This document shows positions 40,554 through 50,810 of a stretch of DNA of 64,000 bases, piece after piece. Source of the DNA: Corynebacterium mastitidis DSM 44356 (GTDB lineage: Bacteria; Actinomycetota; Actinomycetes; Mycobacteriales; Mycobacteriaceae); the NCBI RefSeq assembly GCF_000375365.1, contig NZ_AQXB01000001.1, forward strand, positions 186,001 through 250,000. Direction: 5' to 3'. Every line of letters begins with the position of its first letter. The first letter of the stretch is position 1. Below the pieces are notes generated by a model. It made no database searches. It saw nothing but the letters and a program-made list of their open reading frames with translations, and was not told the origin of the DNA. The position numbers and the translations under genes were made by a program.

Positions 40554-40621
40554 GTCCTTAAGGATACGTCCCCGGCACCGCTTTGTCGATCAGGTGTGCG
40601 AATGATAGCGGGGCAGGGGCG

Positions 40622-42007
40622 CTACTCCCACCCCTCGGTGGCGTCGCGCAGCCGCGCGTAGCGCCGGACCACCTCGGCCTGGTATTCGCCCTCGTAGGTG
40701 CGGGACTCCACCCCACCCCACCGGGGCGGGGCCTCCCCGCCCGCCAGCGCCCACGCGGCCTGCCGGGCCGCGCCCAGGGCCACGTACTCCGCGGGCCGGG
40801 GCACCGCCACGGGCAGGCCAAAGATCGTGGGCGCCACGGCCCGGATCGCCTCGGAGCGCGCCGCGCCCCCGATGAGCAGCAGCCGCCGCGCGCGCTCGCC
40901 CGTGGCGCGCTCCAGGGCCAGCACCGCGTCGCGCAGCGAGCACAGCAGCCCCTCCACGGCGGCGCGGGCGATGTGGGCGCGGGTGGTCGCGGTGGTCAGG
41001 CCCCGGAACACGCCCGTGGCCCGGGGCCGGTTGGGGGTGCGCTCCCCGTCCAGGTACGGCAGCAGGCACGCGCCCCGCGCGCCCGGCTCCGACGAGAGCG
41101 CCAGCCGGGAAAGCTCGGCGTGATCCACGCCCATCGTGCTGGCCGCGAAGTCCAGCACCCGCACCCCGTTGAGCGTGCAGGCCAGGGGCAGGTAGCGGCC
41201 CGTGGCGTCGCAAAAGCCGGCCACCATCCCGGTGCCGTCGTGCACGGAGGCCTCCACCACGGCGCTGGCCACCCCGGAGGTTCCCAGAGATACGCACACG
41301 TCCCCCGGGTGTAGGTCCAGCCCCAGGGCGGCGGCCATGTTGTCCCCGGTGCCCGCCCCCACCAGGGCGCCACCGGGGGTGCGGCCCACCGCCTCCGCGG
41401 GCTCGGCCAGGCGGGGCAGCCGCACCGCGCGCCCCAGGTACAGCTCCGCCAGGTCGCCGCGCAGCTCCCGGCGCGCCGTGGAGTAGTACCCGGTGCCGGA
41501 GGCGTCCCCGTGATCCGTGACGTACTCCCCGGAGCCCCCGCGCAGCCGCCAGGTGAGGTAGTCGTGCGGCAGGAGCACCGCCGAGGTCGCCTCGGCGGTG
41601 CGGGGCTCCCGATCGCGCAGCCAGCGCAGCTTGGCCCCGGTGAAGGAGGCCACCATCACGCTGCCCACCTCGCGGGCGCAGGCCTGCGGCCCGCCCAGCT
41701 CCTCCACCAGCCGCTCCGCCTGGGGCGCGGCGGAGGTATCGTTCCACAGCATCGCGGGGCGCACGGGCTCGCCCCGCTCGTTCACGGCCACCATGCCGTG
41801 CTGCTGGCCCGCCACCGCCACCGCGTCGGCGCGCTCGATCAGCCCCGAGGCGGCACGCCCCAGCGCGCGCTCCCACTCCCGGGGGTCCACCTGGGTTCCG
41901 GCCGGGTGGTCGGCCCGGCCCTGATCCACCACGCGGCCCGTTTCCGCCTCCACCAGCAGGGCCTTGCAGGATTGGGTGGAGGAATCGATGCCCAGCACCA
42001 GGCTCAT
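40622..42007 (-). CDS. xylB: xylulokinase
   Basis: 461 residues of the FGGY sugar-kinase family. GIDSSTQSCKALLVE, VAVAGQQHGMVAVNE, AMLWNDTSAAPQAERL, GTGDNMAAALGL, and GGAARSEAIRAVAPTIFGLPV are standard. It phosphorylates D-xylulose, the product of arabitol oxidation, for entry into the pentose phosphate pathway. Its ATG overlaps the stop of the DeoR regulator (ATGA). The arrangement with atlR, rbtT and mtlD genes matches the arabitol cluster known from Corynebacterium glutamicum. Confidence 0.92.
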   Translation of the reverse strand: MSLVLGIDSSTQSCKALLVEAETGRVVDQGRADHPAGTQVDPREWERALGRAASGLIERADAVAVAGQQHGMVAVNERGEPVRPAMLWNDTSAAPQAERLVEELGGPQACAREVGSVMVASFTGAKLRWLRDREPRTAEATSAVLLPHDYLTWRLRGGSGEYVTDHGDASGTGYYSTARRELRGDLAELYLGRAVRLPRLAEPAEAVGRTPGGALVGAGTGDNMAAALGLDLHPGDVCVSLGTSGVASAVVEASVHDGTGMVAGFCDATGRYLPLACTLNGVRVLDFAASTMGVDHAELSRLALSSEPGARGACLLPYLDGERTPNRPRATGVFRGLTTATTRAHIARAAVEGLLCSLRDAVLALERATGERARRLLLIGGAARSEAIRAVAPTIFGLPVAVPRPAEYVALGAARQAAWALAGGEAPPRWGGVESRTYEGEYQAEVVRRYARLRDATEGWE

Positions 42008-42834
42008 GCGCGTTGTCCTTTCTCGTGTTCCGCCGGGGCTTCCGGCGCCGGGGCGTCCACCACGTGCACCCGGGCCCCGGTGGCCTCCATGAGCGCCAGC
42101 GTATCGCCGCTGACGTGGCAGTCCACCACGATCTCGTGGAACTCCTCTAAACCTGCCACGCGGTGCACCCCCGGCGCGCCGTCCTTGGAGGAGTCCCACA
42201 CCAGCACCCGGCGCTGCCCCAGGCGCGCGCACGCGGTCTTGGTGCGGGCGGCCTCCTCGTCCGGGTGGTAGAGCGCGCCCGAGCGCACGCTCGTGGTGGA
42301 CACGAGGGAGACGTCCGCGCTCAGCCCGGACATCTGGCGGCAGGTGGCCGCCCCCAGGAAGGAATCGGTGGTGGGCACGTAGCGCCCACCCAGGCCGATG
42401 AGCGGCGTGCCCGGCATGGCGCCGGAGAGCGCGCGCAGCAGCCCCAGAGAGTGGGTCATCACGGCCCCCGGGCTCAGCCCCGGAAGCAGGGGCGCCAGCG
42501 CCCCCACGGTGGTGGAGTCGTCGAGCGCCAGCACCTCCCCCTCTCCGAGCAGCTCCGCGACCCGGCGCGCCAGGGCCGCCTTGACCTCCGCGTTGGCGCA
42601 GCGGCGCACCGCCACGTCCCGCTCCACGAAGGGCCGCTCGATCAGGCGCACCCCGCCGCGCACCCGCTCCACCCGCCCCTGCCCGGCCAGGGCGTCGAGG
42701 TCGCGGTGCATGGTCATCGCGCTCACGGAGAAGCGCCGCGCGAGGTCGTCGAGCCGCGCGGTGCCCGCGCCCGCGGCGAGGCTGCTCAAGATGGCGGCGC
42801 GCCGGGCCTCGGGGCCGCCCACCGGTTGCTCCAT
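42004..42834 (-). CDS. atlR: DeoR-type transcriptional regulator of polyol use (AtlR-like)
   Basis: 276 residues. Winged helix-turn-helix at ~10-60 (ARRAAILSSLAAGAGTARLDDLARRFSVSAMTMHRDLDAL) and a DeoR sugar-phosphate sensor domain (VLALDDSTTVGALAPLLPGL, PTTDSFLGAATCRQMSGLSADVSLVSTTSV). AGGAGGT precedes the ATG at 42834. It is transcribed with xylB and divergently from the permease-dehydrogenase pair. The AtlR name is by context; the ligand is likely a polyol or pentulose phosphate. Confidence 0.85.
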   Translation of the reverse strand: MEQPVGGPEARRAAILSSLAAGAGTARLDDLARRFSVSAMTMHRDLDALAGQGRVERVRGGVRLIERPFVERDVAVRRCANAEVKAALARRVAELLGEGEVLALDDSTTVGALAPLLPGLSPGAVMTHSLGLLRALSGAMPGTPLIGLGGRYVPTTDSFLGAATCRQMSGLSADVSLVSTTSVRSGALYHPDEEAARTKTACARLGQRRVLVWDSSKDGAPGVHRVAGLEEFHEIVVDCHVSGDTLALMEATGARVHVVDAPAPEAPAEHEKGQRA

Positions 42835-42922
42835 CGCGGACCTCCTGTGTCCGTTGCGTGGGGCGGCGCGGGCGGAACCGGAGGAGACCGGCCCGCCGCG
42901 ACGCCGCAAAACACCACATTTC

Positions 42923-42961
42923 CTAACAACAAAATGTTGACTTTTGTGAGATTCATGTTAG
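42923..42961. promoter_or_regulatory. candidate operator/promoter region of the polyol genes
   Basis: CTAACA (42923-42928) and TGTTAG (42956-42961) form an inverted repeat. Nested inside is CAACA-AAA-TGTTG (42927-42939), and a -35-like TTGACT lies at 42937-42942. These sit between the divergent regulator and permease genes, the expected place for DeoR binding. Confidence 0.5.
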
Positions 42962-43019
42962 ATCATGGGCGCGCGGTCATCCACATCACGCGCCGCCCCG
43001 ACCCGGAAAGGTGACCGGA

Positions 43020-44348
43020 ATGACTCATTCCCCCGCAGGAGCCCGCCGCGGGCTCGTCGAGCGCCTCCAGATACCCCGCCCCCTGCTCTGGGGATTCGTG
43101 GGGCTGACCATCTTCATGATCGGCGACGGCGTGGAGACCAACATCCTGGAGCCCTTCCTCAGCGACGAGCACGGCTTCACCGTCAGCTCCGCGAGCAGGC
43201 TGGTCACCGTCTACGGCGTGGCCGTGGCCATCGCGGCCTTCTTCGCCGCCGCCCTGTCCGACCTGTGGGGACCCCGCAGGGTGATGATCCTCGGCGCGGC
43301 GGTCTGGGTGACGTTCCAGATCGGGTTCCTCTGCCTGGCGCTCACCACGGACAACACCGCGCTGATCTTCCTGTGCTACGGGCTGCGCGGCTTCGGCTAC
43401 CCCCTCTTCGCCTACGGCTTCCTGGTATGGATCACCGCCACCGCGCCCGCCCGCCAGCTCGCCAGCGGCGTGGGCTGGTTCTACGTGGCCTTCTCCGCCG
43501 GGCTGCCCACCCTGGGCGCGCTGACCGCCACGGTCTCCATGAGCCTGTTCGACCTCACCTACTACCAGACGCTCTGGGTCTCCCTCGTCCTCGTGGTGCT
43601 CGGCTCCCTCGTGGTGTTCCTCGGCGTCAAGGAGCGGCGCGGGCGCGGCCCCCTGGTGGCCAACGCCTCCGACGTCGGGGCCACCCTCGCCCGGGGCCTC
43701 CGCCTGCTGTGGACGGATCGCCGCGCGCGGTTCGTCACCTACATCCGCACCATCAACTCCATCCCCACCTACGCCATGGCGGTGTTCTTCCCCGCCTACT
43801 TCCACGAGGACCTGGACTGGCCCCGCTCCTGGTTCCTCCTGCTCACCGCCACCATCTACGCCGTCAACCTGCCCTTCAACCCCATCTACGGCCGCCTGGG
43901 AGATCGCTTCGGCTGGTGGCGCACCATGATCTGGGCGGGGCCGGTGTGCTGCACCATCACCCTGGGCCTGGTGTACTTCACCCCGCTGCTCGCCCTGGAC
44001 GCGGGGCTGAGCGACCGCACCGCCTTCGGCCTCACGCTGGTGGCGGGCGCGCTCTTCGGGGTGGCCCTGGCCGGGTACGTGCCGCTGTCCCCCATCGCCG
44101 TGGCGCTCGACCCCACCCACCCCGGCGCGGCCATGTCCGCCTACAACCTGGGCGTGGGCGGGGCCGTGGCCGCGGGGCCCGCCCTGGTGGCGCTGCTGTA
44201 CCCCCTCATCGGGGCCACCGGCCTAGTCCTGGTGATGATGGGCCTCTTCGTCCTCGCGGGCGCCATGTGCCTGGCCTTCAAGGGCCTGCAGCCGGGCTTC
44301 GACGGCGTGCCCGCCACCGCCACCCTTGCTTCTTCCTCCCCTTCCTAA
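43020..44348 (+). CDS. rbtT: polyol permease, MFS (RbtT-like)
   Basis: 442 residues, 12 predicted membrane helices. The first helix and following loop read FMIGDGVETNILEPFLSDEHGF, characteristic of ribitol/arabitol permeases, and ALSDLWGPRRVMI is the MFS motif A. It presumably imports arabitol, mannitol or ribitol. GAAAGG lies 8 nt before the ATG at 43020; a GTG at 43011 would have the site overlapping it and is less likely. mtlD follows 24 nt downstream. Confidence 0.87.
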   Translation: MTHSPAGARRGLVERLQIPRPLLWGFVGLTIFMIGDGVETNILEPFLSDEHGFTVSSASRLVTVYGVAVAIAAFFAAALSDLWGPRRVMILGAAVWVTFQIGFLCLALTTDNTALIFLCYGLRGFGYPLFAYGFLVWITATAPARQLASGVGWFYVAFSAGLPTLGALTATVSMSLFDLTYYQTLWVSLVLVVLGSLVVFLGVKERRGRGPLVANASDVGATLARGLRLLWTDRRARFVTYIRTINSIPTYAMAVFFPAYFHEDLDWPRSWFLLLTATIYAVNLPFNPIYGRLGDRFGWWRTMIWAGPVCCTITLGLVYFTPLLALDAGLSDRTAFGLTLVAGALFGVALAGYVPLSPIAVALDPTHPGAAMSAYNLGVGGAVAAGPALVALLYPLIGATGLVLVMMGLFVLAGAMCLAFKGLQPGFDGVPATATLASSSPS

Positions 44349-44372
44349 GCAATCTTTCCAAGGAGAATCATC

Positions 44373-45854
44373 ATGTCCCTCCCTCGTCTGGGTTCCTCCG
44401 TCCTCGACTCCCTGAACGGCACCGAGGTCGCCGTGCCCGCCTACGACCGCTCCCGCGTCACCCCCGGCATCGTGCACTTCGGCGTGGGCGGCTTCCACCG
44501 CGCGCACCAGGCCCGCTACCTCGACGACCTGATGAATCAGGGAAAGGCGATGGACTTCGGGATCGTGGGCATGGGTGTCATGCCCTCCGACGCCCGGATG
44601 CGCGACGCCCTCGCGGGCCAGGACCACCTCTACACCCTGGTGGAGAAGGCCCCCTCCGGCAGGCAACGCGCCCGCGTCATCGGCTCCCTCATCGACTACG
44701 TCTTTGCCCCCGACGACCCCCGCGCCGCCGTGGCCCGACTGGCGGACCCCGCCATCAAGATCGTGTCCCTCACCGTCACCGAGGGCGGCTACGCGCTGGA
44801 TGCCAACCCCCACGTCCCGGCGGACGTCGCCGCGCTGCGCGCGGGTCAGACGGGAGACCTGCGCACCTTCTTCGGTCTCATCACCGCAGCCCTGGCGCGG
44901 CGCCGCCGCGAGGAAACGCCGCCCTTTACCATCATGAGCTGCGATAACATCCAGGGCAACGGGGACATGGCGCGCGAGATGTTCCTCCGCTTTGCCCGCG
45001 AGGCGGACGCGGACCTGGCTGGCTGGGTGGAGGAGAAGGTGGCCTTCCCCAACTCCATGGTGGACCGCATCACCCCGGAGACCACGGACGCCGACCGCGC
45101 CGAGGTAGCCTCCCGCCACGGCTACGCCGACGCCTGGCCGGTGGTGTGTGAGGACTTCAGCCAGTGGGTGATCGAGGATCGCTTCCCCCTGGGCCGCCCG
45201 CCCTACGAGGACGCCGGGGCGCAGATGGTGCGCGACGTCATGCCCTACGAGCTGATGAAGCTGCGCCTGCTCAACGCCTCCCACCAGGGCCTGTGCTACT
45301 TCGGCTACCTCGCCGGGCACCGCCTGGTGCACGAGGTGGTGCGCGACGAGCGCTTCTCCCGCTTCCTGCTGGCCTACATGGAACAGGAGGCCACCCCCTC
45401 GCTGCGCCCCGTGCCCGGCATGGACCTGGACGCCTACCGCCATCGGCTCATCGCCCGCTTTGGCAACGAGGCCGTGCGGGACACCGTGGCGCGCCTGTGC
45501 GCGGAGTCCTCCGACCGCATCCCCACCTGGCTTATCCCCGTGATCCGGGAGAACATGGCGGCGGGCCGCCCCGTGCGGCTCAGCGCCGCCATCGTGGCCA
45601 GTTGGGCGCGCTACGCCGAGGGCACGGACGAGCAGGGCGAACCCATCGCGGTGGTGGACCGCCTCGCGGATTCCCTGCGCGAGCACGCCGCCGGGAACCG
45701 CGAGGACGCCCTGGCGTTCCTGCGCTACCGCGAGGTGTTCGGGGACCTCATCGACCACCCCGAGTTCACCGAGCCCTACGCGGAGGCGCTGCGCAGCCTG
45801 CACTCCCGGGGCGCGCTGGCCACCGTGGCCGCGCTGGCGGACTCCGCCCGCTAG
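44373..45854 (+). CDS. mtlD: long-chain polyol dehydrogenase (mannitol/D-arabitol 2-dehydrogenase)
   Basis: 493 residues. NAD(P)-binding N-terminal half (VHFGVGGFHRAHQARYLDDL), MSCDNIQGNGDMAR in the middle, and the C-terminal catalytic lysine motif YELMKLRLLNASHQGLCYFGYLAGH. It oxidises mannitol to fructose and, in corynebacteria, arabitol to xylulose, which xylB would then phosphorylate. AAGGAGAA precedes the ATG. It forms an operon with rbtT. Confidence 0.93.
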   Translation: MSLPRLGSSVLDSLNGTEVAVPAYDRSRVTPGIVHFGVGGFHRAHQARYLDDLMNQGKAMDFGIVGMGVMPSDARMRDALAGQDHLYTLVEKAPSGRQRARVIGSLIDYVFAPDDPRAAVARLADPAIKIVSLTVTEGGYALDANPHVPADVAALRAGQTGDLRTFFGLITAALARRRREETPPFTIMSCDNIQGNGDMAREMFLRFAREADADLAGWVEEKVAFPNSMVDRITPETTDADRAEVASRHGYADAWPVVCEDFSQWVIEDRFPLGRPPYEDAGAQMVRDVMPYELMKLRLLNASHQGLCYFGYLAGHRLVHEVVRDERFSRFLLAYMEQEATPSLRPVPGMDLDAYRHRLIARFGNEAVRDTVARLCAESSDRIPTWLIPVIRENMAAGRPVRLSAAIVASWARYAEGTDEQGEPIAVVDRLADSLREHAAGNREDALAFLRYREVFGDLIDHPEFTEPYAEALRSLHSRGALATVAALADSAR

Positions 45855-45877
45855 CGCAGCCTGGGTGAGCGAGGCCC

Positions 45878-47269
45878 CTAGCCCAGGAGCGCGTTAAACA
45901 CCTCGGAGCTGCTGGGGTGGGTGTAGATGCCCGCCCCCAGCTCCGAGGCGGGCACGCCGTGGCGCATCGCCACCGCCACGGTGTTAATCAGCTCCTGGGA
46001 GTCCACGCAGTACAGCGTGGCGCCCAGGATGCGGTCCTCCTCCTCGTCCACCAGGAACTTCGCCCGGCCCTGCGACTGCCCCAGGATCTTGGGCCGGGGC
46101 ATGATCGCGATGTCCGCGATGTCCTGGGCCCGCACCGCGAGGGTGTGCCCGCGCCGGGCCGCCTCCTCGCGGGCCTCCCGCTCCCCCATGCCGATCTGGG
46201 AGAGCGGCGGGTTGAGGAACGTGGTGGTGGGAAAGAGCCGCCCGGCGGCAGAGCGCGGCGCCGCGCCGGCGCCCCAGCGGTCCTCCAGGATGATCCGGTG
46301 GTCGTCGTAGGAGATGTAGGTGAACTGCGGGCCGCCCGCGACGTCCCCGGCGGCGTAGATCCCCGGCGCCGAGGTGCGCAAGTGCTCGTCCACCCGCACC
46401 GCGCCGCGCTCGGTCACCTCCACGCCCGCCGCCTGGAGGTTCAGGCCCTCGGTGTTCGGGCGCCGCCCGATCGCCAGCAGCGCGTAGTCCGCCTCCACCG
46501 TCTCCACCGGACCCGCCCCGCCGCCACCGCCGTAGCGCACGCTCACCCCGCCGCCCTCCATGGCCGCAAAACCCGTCACCCGCGCCCCGCCGACGATCTC
46601 CACGCCCTGGGCCTCCAGGTCCGCCCGCGCTACCCCGGCGATGTCCCGGTCGTAGCGGCCCAGGAAGGCCTCGGAGCCGTCGAGCACCGTGACGCGGCTG
46701 CCAAACTGGGCGAACATCGTGGCAAACTCCAGGCCGATGGGCCCGCCGCCCACCACCGCCAGGCGGTCGGGCAGCTCCGGCAGGCGCTGCACGGCGGTGG
46801 AGTCCACCACGCGGTCCAGATCCACCCCGGGGACGTCCGGGCGCACCGGCACGGCGCCGGTGTTGATGACGATGGTCGGCGCCGTGAGGGTGAGCGCCTC
46901 CGCTCCCCCGGTGACCTCCACGGTGTTCGGCCCGGTAAAGCGTCCGTGGCCGTCGATGACCCGCACGCCGCTGTCCACCGCCATCTCCTTGTTGGCGGCG
47001 TTGAGCCGGGCGACGAACTCGTCGCGGTGGCGCCGGGCCTCGGCGAAGGCCCCCGCGTGGTCCTCGCCGCCGCCGATCCGGTGCCGGTGGGCGGCGGTGA
47101 GCAGGGTCTTGGTGGGCACGCATCCCACGTTGATGCAGGTGCCGCCGTACATCTGCGGCGACTGCTCCACGATGGCCACGCGGTCTCCCGCGCGGCCCCG
47201 CTTCATGGCGATGGTCTTGCCGGCCTTGCCAAAGCCGAGAACGATCACGTCCAGCTCGATGTTCCTCAT
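45878..47269 (-). CDS. RclA-like FAD pyridine-nucleotide disulfide oxidoreductase
   Basis: 463 residues. FAD-binding DVIVLGFGKAGKT (the usual GxGxxG varied), redox cysteines C45 and C50 in GGTCINVGCVPTKTLL, NAD-binding VVGGGPIGLEFA, GIYAAGDVAGGPQFTYIS, and a C-terminal IYTHPSSSEVFNALLG of the RclA/YkgC type instead of HPTxxE of glutathione or mycothione reductases. RclA proteins respond to hypochlorous acid or copper; the natural substrate here is unknown. ATG at 47269 without a strong ribosome site. It lies convergent to mtlD and after ileS, at the edge of the polyol island. Confidence 0.85.
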   Translation of the reverse strand: MRNIELDVIVLGFGKAGKTIAMKRGRAGDRVAIVEQSPQMYGGTCINVGCVPTKTLLTAAHRHRIGGGEDHAGAFAEARRHRDEFVARLNAANKEMAVDSGVRVIDGHGRFTGPNTVEVTGGAEALTLTAPTIVINTGAVPVRPDVPGVDLDRVVDSTAVQRLPELPDRLAVVGGGPIGLEFATMFAQFGSRVTVLDGSEAFLGRYDRDIAGVARADLEAQGVEIVGGARVTGFAAMEGGGVSVRYGGGGGAGPVETVEADYALLAIGRRPNTEGLNLQAAGVEVTERGAVRVDEHLRTSAPGIYAAGDVAGGPQFTYISYDDHRIILEDRWGAGAAPRSAAGRLFPTTTFLNPPLSQIGMGEREAREEAARRGHTLAVRAQDIADIAIMPRPKILGQSQGRAKFLVDEEEDRILGATLYCVDSQELINTVAVAMRHGVPASELGAGIYTHPSSSEVFNALLG

Positions 47270-47372
47270 ACCCGGTACAAGGCCGCGGCGGCGGCTTCTA
47301 TTCCGCGCATGCCCCGCCACCGCTCCGCGCCACCCGAGGCCGCTCTCCACCGCTCGAGGCGGCTTGAGGCCG

Positions 47373-50300
47373 CTAGGCCCGGCGCACGGCGGCCCGCACG
47401 CCCTTGAGCACCTCGTGGGTCCGCTCCCCCTCCGGCAGCTCCCCGGTGGTGATCTCCATCGCGGTGGCCAGCACCTCGCCCGCGATGAGGTCGCGGTGGC
47501 GCCGGGCCCAGTCCTCCTTGTCCTGCGGCACCGCGAGCGCGACCTCGATGCGGTCCGAGACCTCGAAGTCCTCCGCCTTGCGGGCGTCCTGGAGCCCGCG
47601 GATCACGTCCGCCGCCCAGCCCTCGGCCTCGAGCTCCTCGGTGACCGTCATGTCCAGGGACACCAGGCCGCCCAGGCCCTCGATCCGGGCGGTGGACTCC
47701 GGGTTGGCGGCCACCAGGCGCTCGGTGAACTCCTCCGGGCCCAGCTCGATGCCGTCGGCCACCACGGTCTGCCCGGCGCGCTCGTAGTCGCCCGCCTTGA
47801 CCGCCTTGATGGCGCGCTGCACGTCGCGGCCCAGGCGGGGGCCCGCGACCTTGGCGTTGACCACCACCTCGAAGCGGCCCACGGCGTCCACGTCGTCGCT
47901 TAAGCGCACGTCCTTCACGTTGACCTCGTCGCGGATGATCGCGGCGAAGTCCGCCAGGGAATCCGAGCCCGGCATCGCCACGGTCAGCGCCGGGAGCGGC
48001 AGGCGGTTGCGCAGCTTGTGAGCCTTGCGCACCGAGGAGGCCGCCGAGCACACGCCGCGCACCGCGTCCATGGCGGCCACGAGGTCCGCGTCCGCCGGGA
48101 AGTCCTCGGCCCGCGGGTAGTCGGTGAGGTGCACCGAGCGCTCGCCGGTCAACCCGCGCCAGATCACCTCGCTGATGTAGGGCAGCAGCGGGGCCGCCAC
48201 GCGGGTCAGCGTCTCCAGCACGGTGTACAGGGTGTTGAAGGCCTCCGGGTGGGCCTCGTCGCCCGCCCAGAAGCGCTCGCGGGAGCGGCGCACGTACCAG
48301 TTGGTCAGGGCGTCGCAGAACCACCGCACCTGGTCGCAGGCGGCGGCGATGTCCGTGGCGTCCAGGCAGGCCTCCACCCCCGCCACGAGGTCGTGCAGCT
48401 TGGCCAGGATGTAGCGGTCCAGCACGTCCGTGGAGTCCACCGACCACCGGGCGGGCTTGGAGGAGTAGAGCTGGAGGAAGGAGTAGGCGTTCCACATCGG
48501 CAGCAGGGCCTGACGCACGCCCTCCCGGATGCCGCGCTCGGTGACGATGAGGTTGCCGCCGCGCAGGATCGGGGAGCTCATGAGGAACCAGCGCATGGCG
48601 TCCGAGCCGTCCCGGTCAAAGACCTCGTTGACGTCCGGGTAGTTGCCCTTGGACTTGGACATCTTCAGGCCGTCGTCGCCCAGCACGATGCCGTGGGCCA
48701 CCACCTTCTTGAAGGCCGGGCGGTCAAAGAGCCCGGTGGAGAGCACGTGCAGCAGGTAGAACCAGCCGCGCGTCTGCCCGATGTACTCCACGATGAAGTC
48801 CGCCGGGGCGTGGGACTCGAACCACTCCTTGTTCTCGAAGGGGTAGTGGAACTGCGCGAAGGGCATCGAGCCGGAGTCGAACCACACGTCCAGGACGTCG
48901 GGCACGCGGCGCATGGTGGACCTGCCCGTGGGGTCGTCCGGGTTGGGGCGGGTCAGCTCGTCGATGTCGGGGCGGTGCAGCGAGGCGGGCCGCACCCCGA
49001 AGTCCCGCTCGAGCTCGTCGAGCGAGCCGTAGACGTCCACGCGCGGGTACTCGTCGTCGTCGGACACCCACACGGGGATGGGCGAGCCCCAGTAGCGCGA
49101 GCGCGAGATGTTCCAGTCGCGCGCGCCCTCCAGCCACTTGCCAAACTGCCCGTCGCGCACGTGCTCCGGCATCCACTCGATGCCCTCGTGGTTGAGCTCC
49201 ACCATGCGGTCCCGGATCTTCGTCACGGAGACGAACCAGCTCGGCAGGGCCATGTAGATCAGCGGCTCCCCGGAGCGCCAGGAGTGCGGGTAGGAGTGCA
49301 CGATGGTCTGGTGGCGCAGCACCCGGCCCGTGGCCTTGAGGTCCTTGATGATGCTCTTGTTGGCGTCAAAGACGAGCTGCCCCTCGTACTCGGGCACCAG
49401 GGAGGTGAACTTACCGTCCATGTCCACCGGCAGCACCATCGGCACGCCCTCCGCCTGGCAGGTGTTCATGTCGTCCTCACCGAAGGCCGGGGCCTGGTGG
49501 ACGATGCCGGTGCCGTCCTCGGTGGTCACGTAGTCCGCGCCCAGGATGCGGAAGGCGCCCTCCTCGGCCTTGTCCGCAAAATGCGGGAAGATGGGCCGGT
49601 AGGTCAGGCCCACCAGGTCCGCGCCCCGGAAGGTGCCGAGGACCTCCGCGTCCTCGCCCAGCTCCTTGGCGTAGGCCCCGCGCAGGCCCTCGGCCAGCAG
49701 CAGCGTGGCGCCCGCGAAGCCCTCGGCGCCCTGTTGGCCCACCCGCACCAGCGCGTAATCCACCTCCGGGTTGACCGCCAGCGCCATGTTGGAGGGCAGC
49801 GTCCAGGGGGTGGTGGTCCAGGCGATCGCGGCGGCCTCGCCCAGCTCCGGGTGCTCCGCCAGCGTGGCCTGGGCCGGGGTGCCCTCCCGCGCGCCGGTGA
49901 GCGGCATGGTCACCGTCAGCGTGGGGTCCTGGCGCTCCTTGTAGGAATCGTCCAGGCGCGTCTCCTGATTGGACAGCGGCGTGTGCTCCGCCCAGGAGTA
50001 CGGCAGCACGCGGAAGCCCTGGTAGATCAGGCCCTTATCGTAGAGCTGCTTGAAGGCCCAGATCACGGACTCCATGTAGGAAAGGTCCATGGTCTTGTAG
50101 CCGTTGTCAAAGTCCACCCAGCGGGCCTGGCGGGTGACGTACTCCTTCCACTCCTCGGTGTAGCGCAGCACGGAGGAGGCGCAGTACTCGTTGAACTTGG
50201 CCAGGCCCATGGCCTCGATCTCGCCCTTGTCCTTGATGCCGAGCTGCTTCTCCGCCTCCAGCTCGGCGGGCAGGCCGTGGGTGTCCCAACCAAAGACGCG

Positions 50301-50582
50301 GGGCACGCGGTAGCCGCGCATCGTCTTGAAGCGCGGCACGATGTCCTTGACGTAGCCGGTGAGCAGGTGCCCGTAGTGCGGCAGGCCGTTGGCGAAGGGG
50401 GGGCCGTCGTAAAAGACGTACTCCGGGCACCCCTCGCGACGGCTCAGGGACTCCTGGAAGGTATCGTCCCGCTGCCAATAGGACAGCACCTGCCGCTCCA
50501 TGTCGGGAAACCTCGTCGATCCCCCGGTGAGGTCCACCCGGGGGTACACCGACCCCACGGAGGCGTTCTTCTGCTCGCTCAC
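47373..50582 (-). CDS. ileS: isoleucyl-tRNA synthetase (type 2, eukaryote-like)
   Basis: 1069 residues. Class I synthetase motifs: HYGH (69-72) and KMSKS (640-644), [14 protein letters not shown], and an editing domain in between. It has the longer, eukaryote-like architecture common in actinobacteria; enzymes of this type are often insensitive to pseudomonic acid. GTG at 50582 is preceded by GAAGGAG. Expression is probably controlled by the T-box leader just upstream, which senses uncharged tRNA-Ile. Confidence 0.96.
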   Translation of the reverse strand: MSEQKNASVGSVYPRVDLTGGSTRFPDMERQVLSYWQRDDTFQESLSRREGCPEYVFYDGPPFANGLPHYGHLLTGYVKDIVPRFKTMRGYRVPRVFGWDTHGLPAELEAEKQLGIKDKGEIEAMGLAKFNEYCASSVLRYTEEWKEYVTRQARWVDFDNGYKTMDLSYMESVIWAFKQLYDKGLIYQGFRVLPYSWAEHTPLSNQETRLDDSYKERQDPTLTVTMPLTGAREGTPAQATLAEHPELGEAAAIAWTTTPWTLPSNMALAVNPEVDYALVRVGQQGAEGFAGATLLLAEGLRGAYAKELGEDAEVLGTFRGADLVGLTYRPIFPHFADKAEEGAFRILGADYVTTEDGTGIVHQAPAFGEDDMNTCQAEGVPMVLPVDMDGKFTSLVPEYEGQLVFDANKSIIKDLKATGRVLRHQTIVHSYPHSWRSGEPLIYMALPSWFVSVTKIRDRMVELNHEGIEWMPEHVRDGQFGKWLEGARDWNISRSRYWGSPIPVWVSDDDEYPRVDVYGSLDELERDFGVRPASLHRPDIDELTRPNPDDPTGRSTMRRVPDVLDVWFDSGSMPFAQFHYPFENKEWFESHAPADFIVEYIGQTRGWFYLLHVLSTGLFDRPAFKKVVAHGIVLGDDGLKMSKSKGNYPDVNEVFDRDGSDAMRWFLMSSPILRGGNLIVTERGIREGVRQALLPMWNAYSFLQLYSSKPARWSVDSTDVLDRYILAKLHDLVAGVEACLDATDIAAACDQVRWFCDALTNWYVRRSRERFWAGDEAHPEAFNTLYTVLETLTRVAAPLLPYISEVIWRGLTGERSVHLTDYPRAEDFPADADLVAAMDAVRGVCSAASSVRKAHKLRNRLPLPALTVAMPGSDSLADFAAIIRDEVNVKDVRLSDDVDAVGRFEVVVNAKVAGPRLGRDVQRAIKAVKAGDYERAGQTVVADGIELGPEEFTERLVAANPESTARIEGLGGLVSLDMTVTEELEAEGWAADVIRGLQDARKAEDFEVSDRIEVALAVPQDKEDWARRHRDLIAGEVLATAMEITTGELPEGERTHEVLKGVRAAVRRA

Positions 50583-50589
50583 TGCGCGT

Positions 50590-50804
50590 TACTCCTTCAC
50601 CGTCATCCAACACGACCGCAGGGACGCGGCGACGCCGCGCGGTACCACCCTGCTTGCCGCCCCGGCGGGATTCCCCGCCGCACGGGCGACCACTTCATTG
50701 GTGTAGTGAAGGCGATGACGAGCCTTAGCCGTTCGGTTCTACTAAGCGGTCCGCCCCGCCGTTCTTCCGAATGCTCCCCGGTGATGGCCGGATCGACGCA
50801 TATG
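50590..50804 (-). promoter_or_regulatory. T-box riboswitch in the ileS leader
   Basis: Minus strand carries the conserved T-box core AGGGTGGTACCGCG (plus 50638-50651), followed by a GC-rich helix and the ileS ribosome site GTGAAGGAG. No terminator with a T-run is seen, and in actinobacterial ileS leaders the T-box controls translation. A candidate AUC specifier is present in GGCCATCACC (plus ~50780-50789), in the stem I region. A leader CCTTCAC (plus 50706-50712) is complementary to GTGAAGG of the ribosome site and may sequester it. Confidence 0.88.
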
Positions 50805-50810
50805 CACCAC

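Noticed and set aside
40554-40621. Search for an SOS (LexA) box upstream of dinB
   Set aside because: No TCGAA...TTCGA-like palindrome was found in the gap; only a leaderless -10 (TATCCT) is present.
42965-44947. Long plus-strand frame overlapping rbtT and mtlD in another register
   Set aside because: The alternative product is Arg/Pro-rich without membrane helices, while the chosen frame encodes a complete MFS protein with a ribosome site.
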